Shown: positions 36,397-45,763 of the stretch, one piece after another
How positions within the stretch are numbered: the first letter of the stretch is position 1
Layout: every line of letters begins with the position of its first letter
Made by a program: the position numbers and the translations under genes
Notes under the pieces: generated by a model
Told to the model about the DNA's origin: nothing
The model's input: the letters and a program-made list of their open reading frames with translations, nothing else
The model's database searches: none
Assembly (NCBI GenBank): GCA_947624305.1
Contig: CANQKC010000006.1
Coordinates: 1 to 64,000 of the forward strand
Direction of reading: 5' to 3'
DNA length: 64,000 nucleotides
Source of the DNA: an uncultured Monoglobus sp.
GTDB lineage: Bacteria > Bacillota > Clostridia > Monoglobales > Monoglobaceae

Positions 36397-36575
36397 AAAA
36401 TCACTCCGTTTATTTAAAAATAAAAGGACAATTGAGAATAATGATCTCAATGTCCTTTAATAATTATCCTGTTTTTGAAAATAAGATACCCCGGAAAGCA
36501 AAAACGGGAACTGATAAATCGGGGGCTTGCTTAAAGATACCAATTTTATCACTTCCTGTTCCAAGTATTTTTAAT
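36397..36575 (-). ncRNA. Candidate structured cis-regulatory 5' leader of carAB (attenuator)
   Basis: About 170 nt between promoter and carA start; imperfect 12-bp stem (36507-36518 with 36545-36556) followed by a terminator hairpin. Confidence 0.6.
36411..36458 (-). terminator. Leader terminator hairpin upstream of carA
   Basis: Minus strand AAAGGACATTGAGA-N7-TCTCAATTGTCCTTT (14 bp, one bulged base) then TTATTTTTAAATA. Confidence 0.78.
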
Positions 36576-36604
36576 ATTCTACCACTTCAAAAAAAGCTTG
36601 TCAA
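36576..36604 (-). promoter_or_regulatory. carAB promoter
   Basis: Minus strand TTGACA (36599-36604), 17 nt, TAGAAT (36576-36581). Confidence 0.8.
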
Positions 36605-36655
36605 TAGCAAACGAAAAATTTTTTGAAATTTTTTCACGGGCCTCTTGTAATACTG

Positions 36656-36684
36656 TTGACTTTTTTTATTTAAGATATTATAAT
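36656..36684 (+). promoter_or_regulatory. Promoter of DUF4258/YgiT module
   Basis: TTGACT, 17 nt, TATAAT. Confidence 0.75.
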
Positions 36685-36705
36685 TATTATTATGAGGTGC
36701 GAATT

Positions 36706-37038
36706 ATGACTAAACCGAATTATACAATATCGGATCTGCGCAAAGCATGCAGCGACGACAAAATCAAATGGTCATCACACGCTTTGAAGCGGCTTCGTGA
36801 AAGACATATTAAACTTTCGGATTTCACAAATTGTATTTTGACCGGCCAAATAATAGAATTCTATCCCGATGATTACAAGACCCCGAGCTGTCTTGTTTGC
36901 GGCATAAGCACGGATCAAAAAACTCTGCATACGGTTTCCGGTTTTGACGGAGAATATATATACGCCGTAACGGCATATTTTCCGAACGATAATGAATGGG
37001 AACCCGATTATAAAACAAGGAAGGTGAATTCAAAATGA
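36706..37038 (+). CDS. DUF4258 domain protein (MqsR-like putative toxin)
   Basis: IKWSSHALKRLRERHIKLSDFTNCILTGQIIEFYPDDYKTPSCLVCG; start at ATG 36706 after RBS GAGGTG. Confidence 0.82.
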   Translation: MTKPNYTISDLRKACSDDKIKWSSHALKRLRERHIKLSDFTNCILTGQIIEFYPDDYKTPSCLVCGISTDQKTLHTVSGFDGEYIYAVTAYFPNDNEWEPDYKTRKVNSK

Positions 37039-37271
37039 TTTGTCATTTTTGCAAAGGCGAACTTGAGACATCTACGACCGAATATATTGAAAAACAGGGA
37101 AACGTTGTTGTTATAATCGAAAACATTCCATGCGAGAAATGCAGACAATGCGGGGAAACATATTTTTCCACTGCCGTCGCCGAAAAAATCAATGATATTC
37201 TTGACAGCGCGAAAAACATTTCAAGCATGCTCACAGTCACTGTTGTCGATTATTCCGAAGCGGCGGCATAG
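37035..37271 (+). CDS. YgiT-type zinc finger protein (MqsA-like putative antitoxin)
   Basis: CHFCKGELE...IPCEKCRQCGETYFSTAVAEKI; overlaps upstream ORF. Confidence 0.88.
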   Translation: MICHFCKGELETSTTEYIEKQGNVVVIIENIPCEKCRQCGETYFSTAVAEKINDILDSAKNISSMLTVTVVDYSEAAA

Positions 37272-37336
37272 ACGCTGTATTATATGGCGATATGCATAAA
37301 AAGAATTGTTAAAAATTATACAAAAATACTAATACT

Positions 37337-37372
37337 TAACCGATTTTGCGAAGCATAATCGGTTACTTTTTT
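37337..37372 (+). terminator. Terminator after DUF4258/YgiT module
   Basis: TAACCGATTTTGCGAAGCATAATCGGTTACTTTTTT. Confidence 0.8.
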
Positions 37373-37461
37373 GCCGCGGTTTTATTGAATTTGGATTTGA
37401 AATGAGTTATAATATTACGCAAAAGTGGAATTATGACGTTTCACAGACGGGAGATAATTTT

Positions 37462-38319
37462 ATGGTCAGACTGCAAAAATATCTCGCGGACTGCGGCGTG
37501 GCTTCGCGCCGCGGAAGCGAGGAAATCATAAAAAGCGGCCGAGTCGCCATAAACGGCGAAACCGTCACCGAAATGGGAGTCAAGGTCGATGAGGACAACG
37601 ACCTTGTGACCGTTGACGGCTCCGAGGTCCGCCCCGCGAAAAAGCATGTTTATATTATGCTCAACAAGCCCGCGGGCTTTGTGACGACCGTCAGCGACGA
37701 CAAAGAGCGCGACACGGTCATGGAGCTGGTAAGCGACATAAGCGACAGGATCTATCCTGTGGGCAGGCTCGACTATGACACCGAGGGACTGCTGCTTATG
37801 ACCAACGACGGGGACCTGACTTACAAAATCACCCATCCGAAAAACAATGTTGAAAAGACATATATAGCCGAGGTTACCGGCAAAATAGACATGAGCACCA
37901 TAACGCGGCTCCGCAGAGGCGTTGTGATCGACGGGGTAAAGACCAGCCCGGCCGAGGTGAACGTTATCGGCGCGACCCAGCTCGGGACCAGGATCGAGAT
38001 CACAATTCACGAGGGCAGGAACCGACAGGTGAGAAAAATGTTTGAGTCGGTGGGCTGCATAGTCAAGCGCCTCAAACGCACCCGCGAGGCGGGACTGACC
38101 TTGGGACATCTGCCCTTGGGCAAGTGGCGCAGACTCTCGGAGTCTGAGATAAACATGCTTAAGAAAATCGGCACCGGGAAGGTCTCGTCCAAAGAAAAGA
38201 GCCGCAGCATGTACGGCGAAAAGGCGGCGAAAAGCAAGTCCGCCAAGCCGAGGCAGAAAAAGAAACCCCGCTACAGCGGAAACGGAATAAATAAGAATTC
38301 ACGTCATCGTTATAATTAA
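37462..38319 (+). CDS. rRNA pseudouridine synthase (RluB/RsuA family)
   Basis: S4 domain MVRLQKYLADCGVASRRGSEEIIKSGRVAINGE; PVGRLDYDTEGLLLMTNDG; start chosen at 37462. Confidence 0.93.
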   Translation: MVRLQKYLADCGVASRRGSEEIIKSGRVAINGETVTEMGVKVDEDNDLVTVDGSEVRPAKKHVYIMLNKPAGFVTTVSDDKERDTVMELVSDISDRIYPVGRLDYDTEGLLLMTNDGDLTYKITHPKNNVEKTYIAEVTGKIDMSTITRLRRGVVIDGVKTSPAEVNVIGATQLGTRIEITIHEGRNRQVRKMFESVGCIVKRLKRTREAGLTLGHLPLGKWRRLSESEINMLKKIGTGKVSSKEKSRSMYGEKAAKSKSAKPRQKKKPRYSGNGINKNSRHRYN

Positions 38320-38338
38320 CGTGCGCAAAACGCCGTAG

Positions 38339-38357
38339 GGGCGGATATTATCCGCCC
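38339..38357. repeat. Dispersed palindromic repeat GGGCGGATATTATCCGCCC
   Basis: Same element at 25310-25328 (inverted) and 40771-40789 (one mismatch). Confidence 0.8.
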
Positions 38358-38650
38358 GCCCGCCTCGCACCTTGGGGAAAGGCGGATTTCCGTAGGCGGC
38401 GGAAAAACGGAGAGGGATATCTAATGCGATTGGGAACACAAACCCCTCTCAGTCAGCTTCGCTGACAGCGTTAATGAAGCGCTTGGTGAAAATCGCAAGC
38501 GATTTTCAAAGGTCGCTTTGAACCCGCAAGCAAGCTTGCTGATTATCCCCACGGGGCGAGCCGGGACGTCGAGGGCGCCGTCCCCTACGAAAGTAAATAA
38601 ATTGCAGGAGCGTCCGCTAAGAGGCGAGACGCGACGAAGGAGGTAATATT

Positions 38651-40192
38651 ATGAGTAAGACGGAAGAGCTGCAGGAGCTGCGCAGAGCGGTCGAGCTTGG
38701 CGGCGGTCCCGACAAAATCAAAAAGCAGCACGACAGCGGCAAAAAGACTGCCCGCGAGCGGCTTGAGATGCTTTTTGACGAGGACAGCTTCGTTGAGATC
38801 GACGCTTTTGTGAAGCACAGATGCAGCGAGTTCAACATGGCAAAGACAAACGCGCCCGGCGAGGGCGTTGTCACCGGCTACGGCACGGTCGACGGCAGAC
38901 TCATATACGCGTACGCGCAGGATTTCACCGTTATCGGCGGCTCGCTGGGCGAGATGCACGCGGCGAAAATCTGCAAGGTCATGGATATGGCGGCAAAGAT
39001 GGGCGCGCCCATTGTCGGAATAAACGACTCGGGCGGCGCGAGGATCCAGGAGGGCATTGACGCTCTGAAGGGATTTGGCGACATCTTTTTGAGGAACACA
39101 CTGACATCCGGCGTTGTTCCCCAGATCTCGCTGGTTCTAGGCCCCTGCGCCGGCGGCGCGGTGTACTCTCCCGCGATTTGTGACTTTATTTTTATGGTTG
39201 AAAACACATCCCAAATGTTCATCACCGGCCCGGCGGTCGTCAAGTCGGTCACGGGCGAGGACGTGAGCTTTGAGGAGCTCGGCGGCGCCGGCACCCACGC
39301 GGCGAAGAGCGGTGTGGCGAGCAAGGCCTTTAAGACCGAGGAGGAATGTTTCGCGGAGCTTAAGCGGCTGCTGTCGTTCCTGCCCTCTAACAATCTTGAG
39401 AGCGCTCCGGTTTACGGCTGCGGAGACGACCTCAACAGACTTTCGGAGAGGCTTGAGGAGATCGTTCCCGAGGACGTTAACAAGGGCTATGACATGCGCG
39501 ACGTGATACGCGAGGTCGTGGACAACGGCGACTTCTTCGAGCTGTTTGAAAAGTTCGCGCAGAACATCATAACGGGCTTCGCGAGAATGAACGGCGCGAC
39601 CGTGGGCATAATCGCCAATCAGCCCAAGTTCATGGCGGGTTCGCTGGACTGTGACTCGTCGGATAAAGGTGCAAGGTTCGTGCGCTTCTGCGACAGCTTC
39701 AACATCCCCGTCATAACGTTCACCGACGTTCCCGGCTATCTTCCGGGCGTCAACCAGGAGCACAACGGCGTTATCCGCCACGGGGCCAAGCTGCTGTTCG
39801 CCTTCTCCGAGGCGACCGTTCCGAAAATCAACGTTATTGTGAGAAAGGCATACGGCGGAGCGTACATCGCGATGAACAGCAAGCATCTCGGCGCGGACAT
39901 GGTGTTCGCGTGGCCGACAGCCGAGATCGCGGTAATGGGCCCCTCCGGAGCCGCAAATATCATATTCAAAAGAGACATCGCGAATTCCGACGATCCGATC
40001 GCGGCGAGACAGGAAAAGATCCGCGAATATACCGACAAATTCGCCAATCCCTACATCGCGGCGGCGCGCGGATATGTGGACGACGTGATCGAGCCCGACT
40101 CCACCCGCCCGCGCATAATCAGCGCTCTTGAGATGCTTGCCAGCAAGCGCGAGACGCGCCCGGCCAAAAAGCACGGCAATATACCGCTTTGA
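38651..40192 (+). CDS. mmdA: Acyl-CoA carboxyltransferase (methylmalonyl-CoA decarboxylase alpha-like)
   Basis: 513 aa; [99 protein letters not shown]. Confidence 0.93.
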   Translation: MSKTEELQELRRAVELGGGPDKIKKQHDSGKKTARERLEMLFDEDSFVEIDAFVKHRCSEFNMAKTNAPGEGVVTGYGTVDGRLIYAYAQDFTVIGGSLGEMHAAKICKVMDMAAKMGAPIVGINDSGGARIQEGIDALKGFGDIFLRNTLTSGVVPQISLVLGPCAGGAVYSPAICDFIFMVENTSQMFITGPAVVKSVTGEDVSFEELGGAGTHAAKSGVASKAFKTEEECFAELKRLLSFLPSNNLESAPVYGCGDDLNRLSERLEEIVPEDVNKGYDMRDVIREVVDNGDFFELFEKFAQNIITGFARMNGATVGIIANQPKFMAGSLDCDSSDKGARFVRFCDSFNIPVITFTDVPGYLPGVNQEHNGVIRHGAKLLFAFSEATVPKINVIVRKAYGGAYIAMNSKHLGADMVFAWPTAEIAVMGPSGAANIIFKRDIANSDDPIAARQEKIREYTDKFANPYIAAARGYVDDVIEPDSTRPRIISALEMLASKRETRPAKKHGNIPL

Positions 40193-40229
40193 TCCGCGGT
40201 ATTCGGAATTACGGAAAGGAGACAAGACT

Positions 40230-40598
40230 ATGACAATTGCGGAAGCTCTGTCCGAAGGCTTGCAGGTCACGGTTGTCGGACTTGCGATAGTGTTCGGCGT
40301 TCTGATCATTCTGATGCTCGTGCTTATGGCATTTAAGGCGATTTTTTACAAAGAGCCCGAAAAGGCCGCCGAGGCCCTGCCGAACGCCGAGAGCATAGCC
40401 CTCCCGGCGGCAAAGGCCGAGCCCGAAGCCAAACCCGCCGACGACGGCGAGCTTATAGCGGTACTTACCGCTGCGGTAGCGGCAAGCCTGAGCACTTCGA
40501 CATATCATCTTAACATAAAATCCTACCGCAGAGTAGGAAACGAGGCCCCGGTATGGAACCAAGCCGGCCTCGAGGACGTTATAAACTCGACGTATTAA
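40230..40598 (+). CDS. OadG/MmdD-type small membrane subunit of Na+-pumping decarboxylase
   Basis: Single N-terminal TM (LQVTVVGLAIVFGVLIILMLVLMAFKAIFY) and Pro/Ala-rich tail; operon position. Confidence 0.8.
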   Translation: MTIAEALSEGLQVTVVGLAIVFGVLIILMLVLMAFKAIFYKEPEKAAEALPNAESIALPAAKAEPEAKPADDGELIAVLTAAVAASLSTSTYHLNIKSYRRVGNEAPVWNQAGLEDVINSTY

Positions 40599-40770
40599 CT
40601 ATAATCATGTCGGTTTAGGCTCTCCCCTTGGGGAGAGCTGGCTGCGGCTTGTCCGCAGACTGAGAGGGGTTCCTAGTCCCTAGTTACTAATCACTAGTAC
40701 CTATGTTAACCCCTCTCCGCCCGCAAGCGGGCACCTCTCCCCAAGGGGAGAGGCAGGAGGAAATCCGTAG

Positions 40771-40789
40771 GGACGGATATTATCCGCCC
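40771..40789. repeat. Dispersed palindromic repeat GGACGGATATTATCCGCCC
   Basis: Matches elements at 25310 and 38339. Confidence 0.75.
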
Positions 40790-40901
40790 GCTGTAACGCC
40801 CGTCGTAACGTCCGCGGGGATACAACAAATATTTTTGGTAAATTAATTACGCGTAATCACTATTCGCTAATAACTAATCACTACGTTAGGAGGAAATTCT
40901 T

Positions 40902-41297
40902 ATGAGAAAATTTAACATAACCGTTAACGGCACAACATACGAGGTCGAGGTTGAGGAGATCGAGGAAGCGGCGGCAAGCGCTCCCGCTCCGAGATCCGCG
41001 GCTCCGGCTCCCAAGCCCGCCGCTCCGACTGCGGCTCCCGCGCCCGCTCCGGCGGCAAACGCGGCGAGCGCTCCCGTGGCAGGCGCCACAACAGTTGAGG
41101 CTCCCATGCCCGGCAGCATTGTGGCGATCAAGGTTCAGGCCGGCGACACCGTAAACGAAGGCGACGTGCTCTGCGTGCTTGAGGCCATGAAGATGGAAAA
41201 CGAGATCATGGCTCCCAAGGCCGGAAAAATCGCCGCGGTATGCACCACTCAGGGCGCATCGGTCAACACCGGCGACCCGCTGATCTCGATCGGCTGA
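40902..41297 (+). CDS. Biotin carboxyl carrier protein subunit
   Basis: Ala/Pro linker, biotinyl motif VLEAMKMENEI. Confidence 0.95.
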   Translation: MRKFNITVNGTTYEVEVEEIEEAAASAPAPRSAAPAPKPAAPTAAPAPAPAANAASAPVAGATTVEAPMPGSIVAIKVQAGDTVNEGDVLCVLEAMKMENEIMAPKAGKIAAVCTTQGASVNTGDPLISIG

Positions 41298-41351
41298 ACA
41301 AAACCCCGCAAACGGGACAACATTGAATAAAACAAACGAAAGGGTGATTTT

Positions 41352-42614
41352 GTGTTAGACGCTTTTTCAAGCTTTTTAGGAAGCACCGGCATCGCGGCGC
41401 TGATAAACAACATGATGAGCGCGGCATCCTCGGGAAAGAATTTTCTTGAGATAATAGGAACGCCGCTCATGATAGCCATAGCGTGTCTGCTTCTTTATCT
41501 GGCGATAGTCAAAAAGTTCGAGCCGCTTCTGCTGCTCCCCATCGCCTTCGGCGTGCTTTTGACAAATCTGCCTATGTTCCAAAACTCAAGCGCGATACTT
41601 ATGCACACCGAGTTCTTCACCGACCCGCAGTATATGATCGACGGGCACCTTGACATGCAGCGCATTTTTGCGGAGGGCGGACTTCTGGATCTGCTTTACT
41701 TAGGCGTCAAGCTCGGAATATATCCGCCGCTGATCTTCCTCGGCATCGGAATTATGACCGACTTCGGCCCGCTTATCGCCAATCCCAAGAGTATTCTTCT
41801 GGGCGCGGCGGCGCAGTTCGGCGTGTTTATCACGTTTCTGGGCGCTCTGGCAATGGGCGCGCTGATCCCCTCGATAGGGTTCGGCGTTAACGAGGCCGCG
41901 TCGACCGGCATAATCGGCGGAGCCGACGGCCCCACCGCGATATATGTGACAAAAACGCTGGCGCCCGCGCTGCTCCCCGCGATAGCGATCGCGGCATACT
42001 CCTACATGGCGCTTATCCCGGTTATCCAGCCCCCGATAATGAAGCTTATGACGACCAAAGAGGAACGCTCGATCGTTATGGAGCAGTTAAGGCCGGTCAG
42101 CAGGACCGAGCGCATTCTGTTCCCGATCATCGTTACCATCGTTGTGGCGCTTATCGTGCCCGACGCGGTCGCTCTGGTCGGAATGCTCATGCTGGGCAAC
42201 CTGATAAAAGAGAGCGGCGTCGCCGACAGACTCGCGAAAACCGCACAAAACGGACTTATGAACACCATCACGATCTTTTTGGGACTCACGGTCGGAGCGA
42301 CGGCCAAGGCGGAGACCTTCCTGACCCCGGCTACTCTGGGAATAGTGCTTCTGGGTCTTATCGCCTTCTGCTTCAGCACGGCGGGCGGACTGCTGCTCGG
42401 CAAGATAATGTGCAAGCTCACGGGCGGCAAGGTCAATCCGCTCATCGGCTCGGCGGGAGTTTCCGCGGTCCCGATGGCGGCGAGAGTTTCGCAGCAGGTC
42501 GGCCAGAAGGAGAACCCCTCCAACTTCCTGCTCATGCATGCCATGGGCCCCAATGTTGCCGGCGTTATCGGCAGTGCTGTGGCGGCGGGAGTTTTCCTCG
42601 CGATGTTCGCTTAA
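41352..42614 (+). CDS. Na+-translocating decarboxylase beta subunit (OadB/MmdB)
   Basis: FLGIGIMTDFGPLIANPKSILLGAAAQFGVF; ASTGIIGGADGPTAIY; GTG start. Confidence 0.96.
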   Translation: MLDAFSSFLGSTGIAALINNMMSAASSGKNFLEIIGTPLMIAIACLLLYLAIVKKFEPLLLLPIAFGVLLTNLPMFQNSSAILMHTEFFTDPQYMIDGHLDMQRIFAEGGLLDLLYLGVKLGIYPPLIFLGIGIMTDFGPLIANPKSILLGAAAQFGVFITFLGALAMGALIPSIGFGVNEAASTGIIGGADGPTAIYVTKTLAPALLPAIAIAAYSYMALIPVIQPPIMKLMTTKEERSIVMEQLRPVSRTERILFPIIVTIVVALIVPDAVALVGMLMLGNLIKESGVADRLAKTAQNGLMNTITIFLGLTVGATAKAETFLTPATLGIVLLGLIAFCFSTAGGLLLGKIMCKLTGGKVNPLIGSAGVSAVPMAARVSQQVGQKENPSNFLLMHAMGPNVAGVIGSAVAAGVFLAMFA

Positions 42615-42648
42615 ACTTTGAATAACAACCGATTAGGAGGATAATATT

Positions 42649-44046
42649 ATGGCAAAAGTTGGAATTACCGAAACTATATGCCGCGACGCGCACCAGTCGC
42701 TCATCGCGACCCGAATGACAACCGACGAAATGCTTCCCGCTCTGCCTCTGATGGACAAGGTCGGCTACCATTCTTTGGAGGTATGGGGCGGCGCGACTTT
42801 TGACGCGTGTCTGCGCTTCCTCAACGAGGACCCGTGGGACCGCCTCAGAAAAATCAGAAAGGCCGCGCCCAAGACAAAGCTTCAAATGCTGTTCCGCGGC
42901 CAGAACGTGCTGGGCTACCGCCACTACGCGGACGACGTGGTCGAATACTTCGTGCAGAAGTCGATCGCGAACGGCATTGACATAATCAGGATATTCGACG
43001 CCTTGAACGACGTGCGCAATCTCCAGACGGCGATCAACGCCACAAAAAAGGAGAAAGGCCACGTTCAGGCGGCGATCTCATACACGATCAGCCCCGTCCA
43101 CAACAACGACTACTTTGTGAAGCTTGCCAAAGAATACGAAAACTGCGGCGCGGACTCGATCTGCATAAAAGACATGGCGGGTCTGCTGACGCCCTATAAC
43201 GCCTACGAGCTGGTCAAAAAGCTCAAAAAAGCGGTAAAGGTGCCGATCCAGCTCCACACGCATTACACAAGCGGCGTGGCCTCAATGACGTATCTTAAGG
43301 CGATCGAGGCGGGCGTTGACGTGGTTGACACCGCGCTGTCGCCTATGGCTCTGGGCACGTCCCAGCCGCCAACCGAGCCGCTGGTCGCCACCCTTCAGGG
43401 CACCGAGTACGACACCGGCATCGACCTCAATCTGCTGACCGAGATCGCCGAGTATTTCAAGCCCCTGCGCGAAAAATATCTCGCGAGCGGCCTGCTTGAC
43501 ACCAAGGTTCTGGGTGTTGACATCAACACGCTCAAGTATCAGGTTCCCGGCGGAATGCTGTCAAACTTAGTGTCGCAGCTCAAGCAGCAGGGCAAGGAGG
43601 ATAAGCTTGACGAGGTGCTCAAGGAGGTTCCCGAGGTACGCAAAGACCTTGGCTATCCCCCGCTTGTCACTCCCACTAGTCAGATCGTCGGCACACAGGC
43701 GGTGCTCAACGTGCTGATGGGCGAGAGATACAAAATGGTCACCAAAGAGACCAAGGGCATCTGCAAGGGCGAGTACGGCAAAACGCCGGTGCCCATTGAC
43801 GAGAAATTCAGAAAAAAAATCATCGGAAACGAGAAGGCTATCAAGTGCCGCCCGGCAGATCTGATAAAGCCCGAGCTCAAAAAGCTCAAAAAGGAATGCG
43901 CCGAGTGGACGGAGCAGCCAGAGGACGTGCTGTCATACGCGCTGTTCGAGCAGGTGGCGGTGAAGTTCTTCGAGCAGAGAAAAGCCGAGAAATACAAAAT
44001 AGACCAAGACATGGTGGATTACAACGACATGACCCACCCGATATAA
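42649..44046 (+). CDS. Oxaloacetate decarboxylase alpha / pyruvate carboxylase subunit B carboxyltransferase domain
   Basis: ITETICRDAHQSLIATRMTTDEMLP; DSICIKDMAGLLTPYNAYELV; no C-terminal biotinyl domain. Confidence 0.94.
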   Translation: MAKVGITETICRDAHQSLIATRMTTDEMLPALPLMDKVGYHSLEVWGGATFDACLRFLNEDPWDRLRKIRKAAPKTKLQMLFRGQNVLGYRHYADDVVEYFVQKSIANGIDIIRIFDALNDVRNLQTAINATKKEKGHVQAAISYTISPVHNNDYFVKLAKEYENCGADSICIKDMAGLLTPYNAYELVKKLKKAVKVPIQLHTHYTSGVASMTYLKAIEAGVDVVDTALSPMALGTSQPPTEPLVATLQGTEYDTGIDLNLLTEIAEYFKPLREKYLASGLLDTKVLGVDINTLKYQVPGGMLSNLVSQLKQQGKEDKLDEVLKEVPEVRKDLGYPPLVTPTSQIVGTQAVLNVLMGERYKMVTKETKGICKGEYGKTPVPIDEKFRKKIIGNEKAIKCRPADLIKPELKKLKKECAEWTEQPEDVLSYALFEQVAVKFFEQRKAEKYKIDQDMVDYNDMTHPI

Positions 44047-44112
44047 AAAAAGAGCCCCGGGCTCAATGTCATTAAGTGAAGAATGACTTTGGCCCCGGGC
44101 TCTTTTTTTATT
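44046..44112. terminator. Bidirectional terminator, long hairpin
   Basis: AAAAAAAGAGCCCCGGGCTC ... GCCCCGGGCTCTTTTTTT with inner GTCATT/AATGAC pairing. Confidence 0.88.
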
Positions 44113-44368
44113 CATCATAATGTCCTTTACATTGAACAACAATAACCTTATTGTCCTCTACGAAATATACCAGTCTGTCCTTTTCGTTTATCCTGCGGCT
44201 CCAGCAACCATCACTGCCTTTGAGCGGCTCCGGCTTGCCTGTGCCGACAAAAGGCTGTCTCTGAATTTCCTTAAGCAGGGAATTTATCTTTCTCAGGGTC
44301 TTCTTATCCTGCCGCTGCCAATACACATACTCGTCCCACGCGTCCTCGGCAAATGTTATACTACTCAA
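44108..44368 (-). CDS. Txe/YoeB family toxin
   Basis: ITFAEDAWDEYVYWQRQDKKTLRKINSLLKEIQRQPFVGTGKPEPLKG...WSRRINEKDRLVYFVEDNKVIVVQCKGHY. Confidence 0.95.
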   Translation of the reverse strand: MSSITFAEDAWDEYVYWQRQDKKTLRKINSLLKEIQRQPFVGTGKPEPLKGSDGCWSRRINEKDRLVYFVEDNKVIVVQCKGHYDE

Positions 44369-44639
44369 CTTCCATTGCCTCCAGTTCGCTCATGGATTTT
44401 ACAACAACTCTGCCGTCCCTGACCTGCTGTTTCGCCGCCTCGATATGCTCAAGGTTTTTATCCGAATAAAACGGTTCGACAGCGGTGATCTCAAACGGGA
44501 TTTTTCTGTCTCTCAGGGCCTTTTTCGCGTATATCATGAAAAAGGTTGTTATATTCATGCCCATTTCACTGCACATGCTGTCCAGATCCTTCTTCATATC
44601 ATCGTCCAAACGAATGCTGACCGTCGTCATACAATTCAC
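44361..44639 (-). CDS. RelB/DinJ family antitoxin
   Basis: TTVSIRLDDDMKKDLDSMCSEMGMNITTFFMIYAKKALRDRKIPFEI. Confidence 0.92.
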   Translation of the reverse strand: MNCMTTVSIRLDDDMKKDLDSMCSEMGMNITTFFMIYAKKALRDRKIPFEITAVEPFYSDKNLEHIEAAKQQVRDGRVVVKSMSELEAMEVE

Positions 44640-44720
44640 CTCTTTATATTATAATTGCTTCGGTTTAAATCAATTATACCGCAAATTGACGCAAATTGCA
44701 AGTATTTTAATTCAATTATA

Positions 44721-45626
44721 TCACTTTTTCTCTATGTATGGGTTGACATGGACCATGCAGTGCTTTACTTTGGGGAAGCTCCGCTCTATGGCGTGGTGGA
44801 CGTCCTCGGCTATTTCGTGGGCGTTGACCAGGCTGATGTTACCGTCGGCCGAGATCTCAACGTCCACATAGATCTTTGAGCCGAACATTCTTGTCATCAG
44901 CAGGTCAAGGCTTTTCACCCCGTCCTGAAGCTTGATTATCTCGGCCATCTCGCGCTCGGTCTCATCGTCGCAGGATTTATCGACCATTTTGTCGAGCGCC
45001 TCCTTGCAGATGTCATATGCCGCTTTTAAAATAAACACGCATATGACCACGCTTGCCAGCGGGTCGCAGATCGGAAAACCCAGTCTCGCGCCGATAATTC
45101 CGGCGAGCGAGCCGATCGACGAGAGAGCGTCGCTGCGGTGGTGCCACGCGTCCGCCATAAGCGCGGTGGAATCGACCTTTTTGCCGTAATACCTCGTGTA
45201 CCAGAACATCAGCTCCTTGACCGCGATCGAAAGCACCGCGGCTCCCAGAGCGAGCATGCCCGGAACCGCAAGCTGCTCATAGTGGCCGCCGATAATTTTT
45301 TTCAAGCCCTCAAATCCGATGCCGAGACCGGTCACAAACAGCACCGCCGACAGAATAACCGCCGCGATGCACTCCATGCGCTCGTGACCGTAAGGGTGAT
45401 CGTGATCCGCCTTTTTGGCGGCGGCGCCCGCGCCTATCATAACGATCACCGTGCTGAAAACATCCGACGCGGAATGAATGGCGTCGCTGATCATGGCGCC
45501 CGAGTTCGCCGCAAATCCGGCCACCAGCTTCACGGCGGACAGCAGAATATTTATCACTATGCTGACGTTTGAAACGTGCATGATCGTTTTTTTGGGATTT
45601 TCCAACTTCTCACCCCCATTGCTCAT
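44721..45626 (-). CDS. Cation diffusion facilitator family transporter
   Basis: ISDAIHSASDVFSTVIVMIG, DHDHPYGHERMECIAA, ADAWHHRSDALSSIGSLAGI. Confidence 0.95.
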   Translation of the reverse strand: MSNGGEKLENPKKTIMHVSNVSIVINILLSAVKLVAGFAANSGAMISDAIHSASDVFSTVIVMIGAGAAAKKADHDHPYGHERMECIAAVILSAVLFVTGLGIGFEGLKKIIGGHYEQLAVPGMLALGAAVLSIAVKELMFWYTRYYGKKVDSTALMADAWHHRSDALSSIGSLAGIIGARLGFPICDPLASVVICVFILKAAYDICKEALDKMVDKSCDDETEREMAEIIKLQDGVKSLDLLMTRMFGSKIYVDVEISADGNISLVNAHEIAEDVHHAIERSFPKVKHCMVHVNPYIEKK

Positions 45627-45763
45627 GTTTTCGCGTAATACCGCGCACTGTCACAGGCGGCTCCCCTTCCGACAGGAGGGGAGCCGGCCTTAAGATCAGC
45701 TTATATATGTTCCTATGTTTATGTATGCCGAAAAATTATATTTTGTTCCTGAATTATTAAAAA

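Noticed and set aside
36598-36705. N-terminal extension of DUF4258 ORF
   Set aside because: Contains the module's own promoter (TTGACT-17-TATAAT); real start is ATG 36706 with RBS GAGGTG.
39137-40309. 390-aa ORF antisense to mmdA
   Set aside because: Shadow ORF from strong codon/GC bias of mmdA; no recognisable motif, and the opposite strand has a full family match.
38320-40900. Repeated intergenic blocks considered as CRISPR
   Set aside because: Elements are dispersed with irregular spacing and palindromic, no cas genes nearby; better described as REP/MITE-like repeats.
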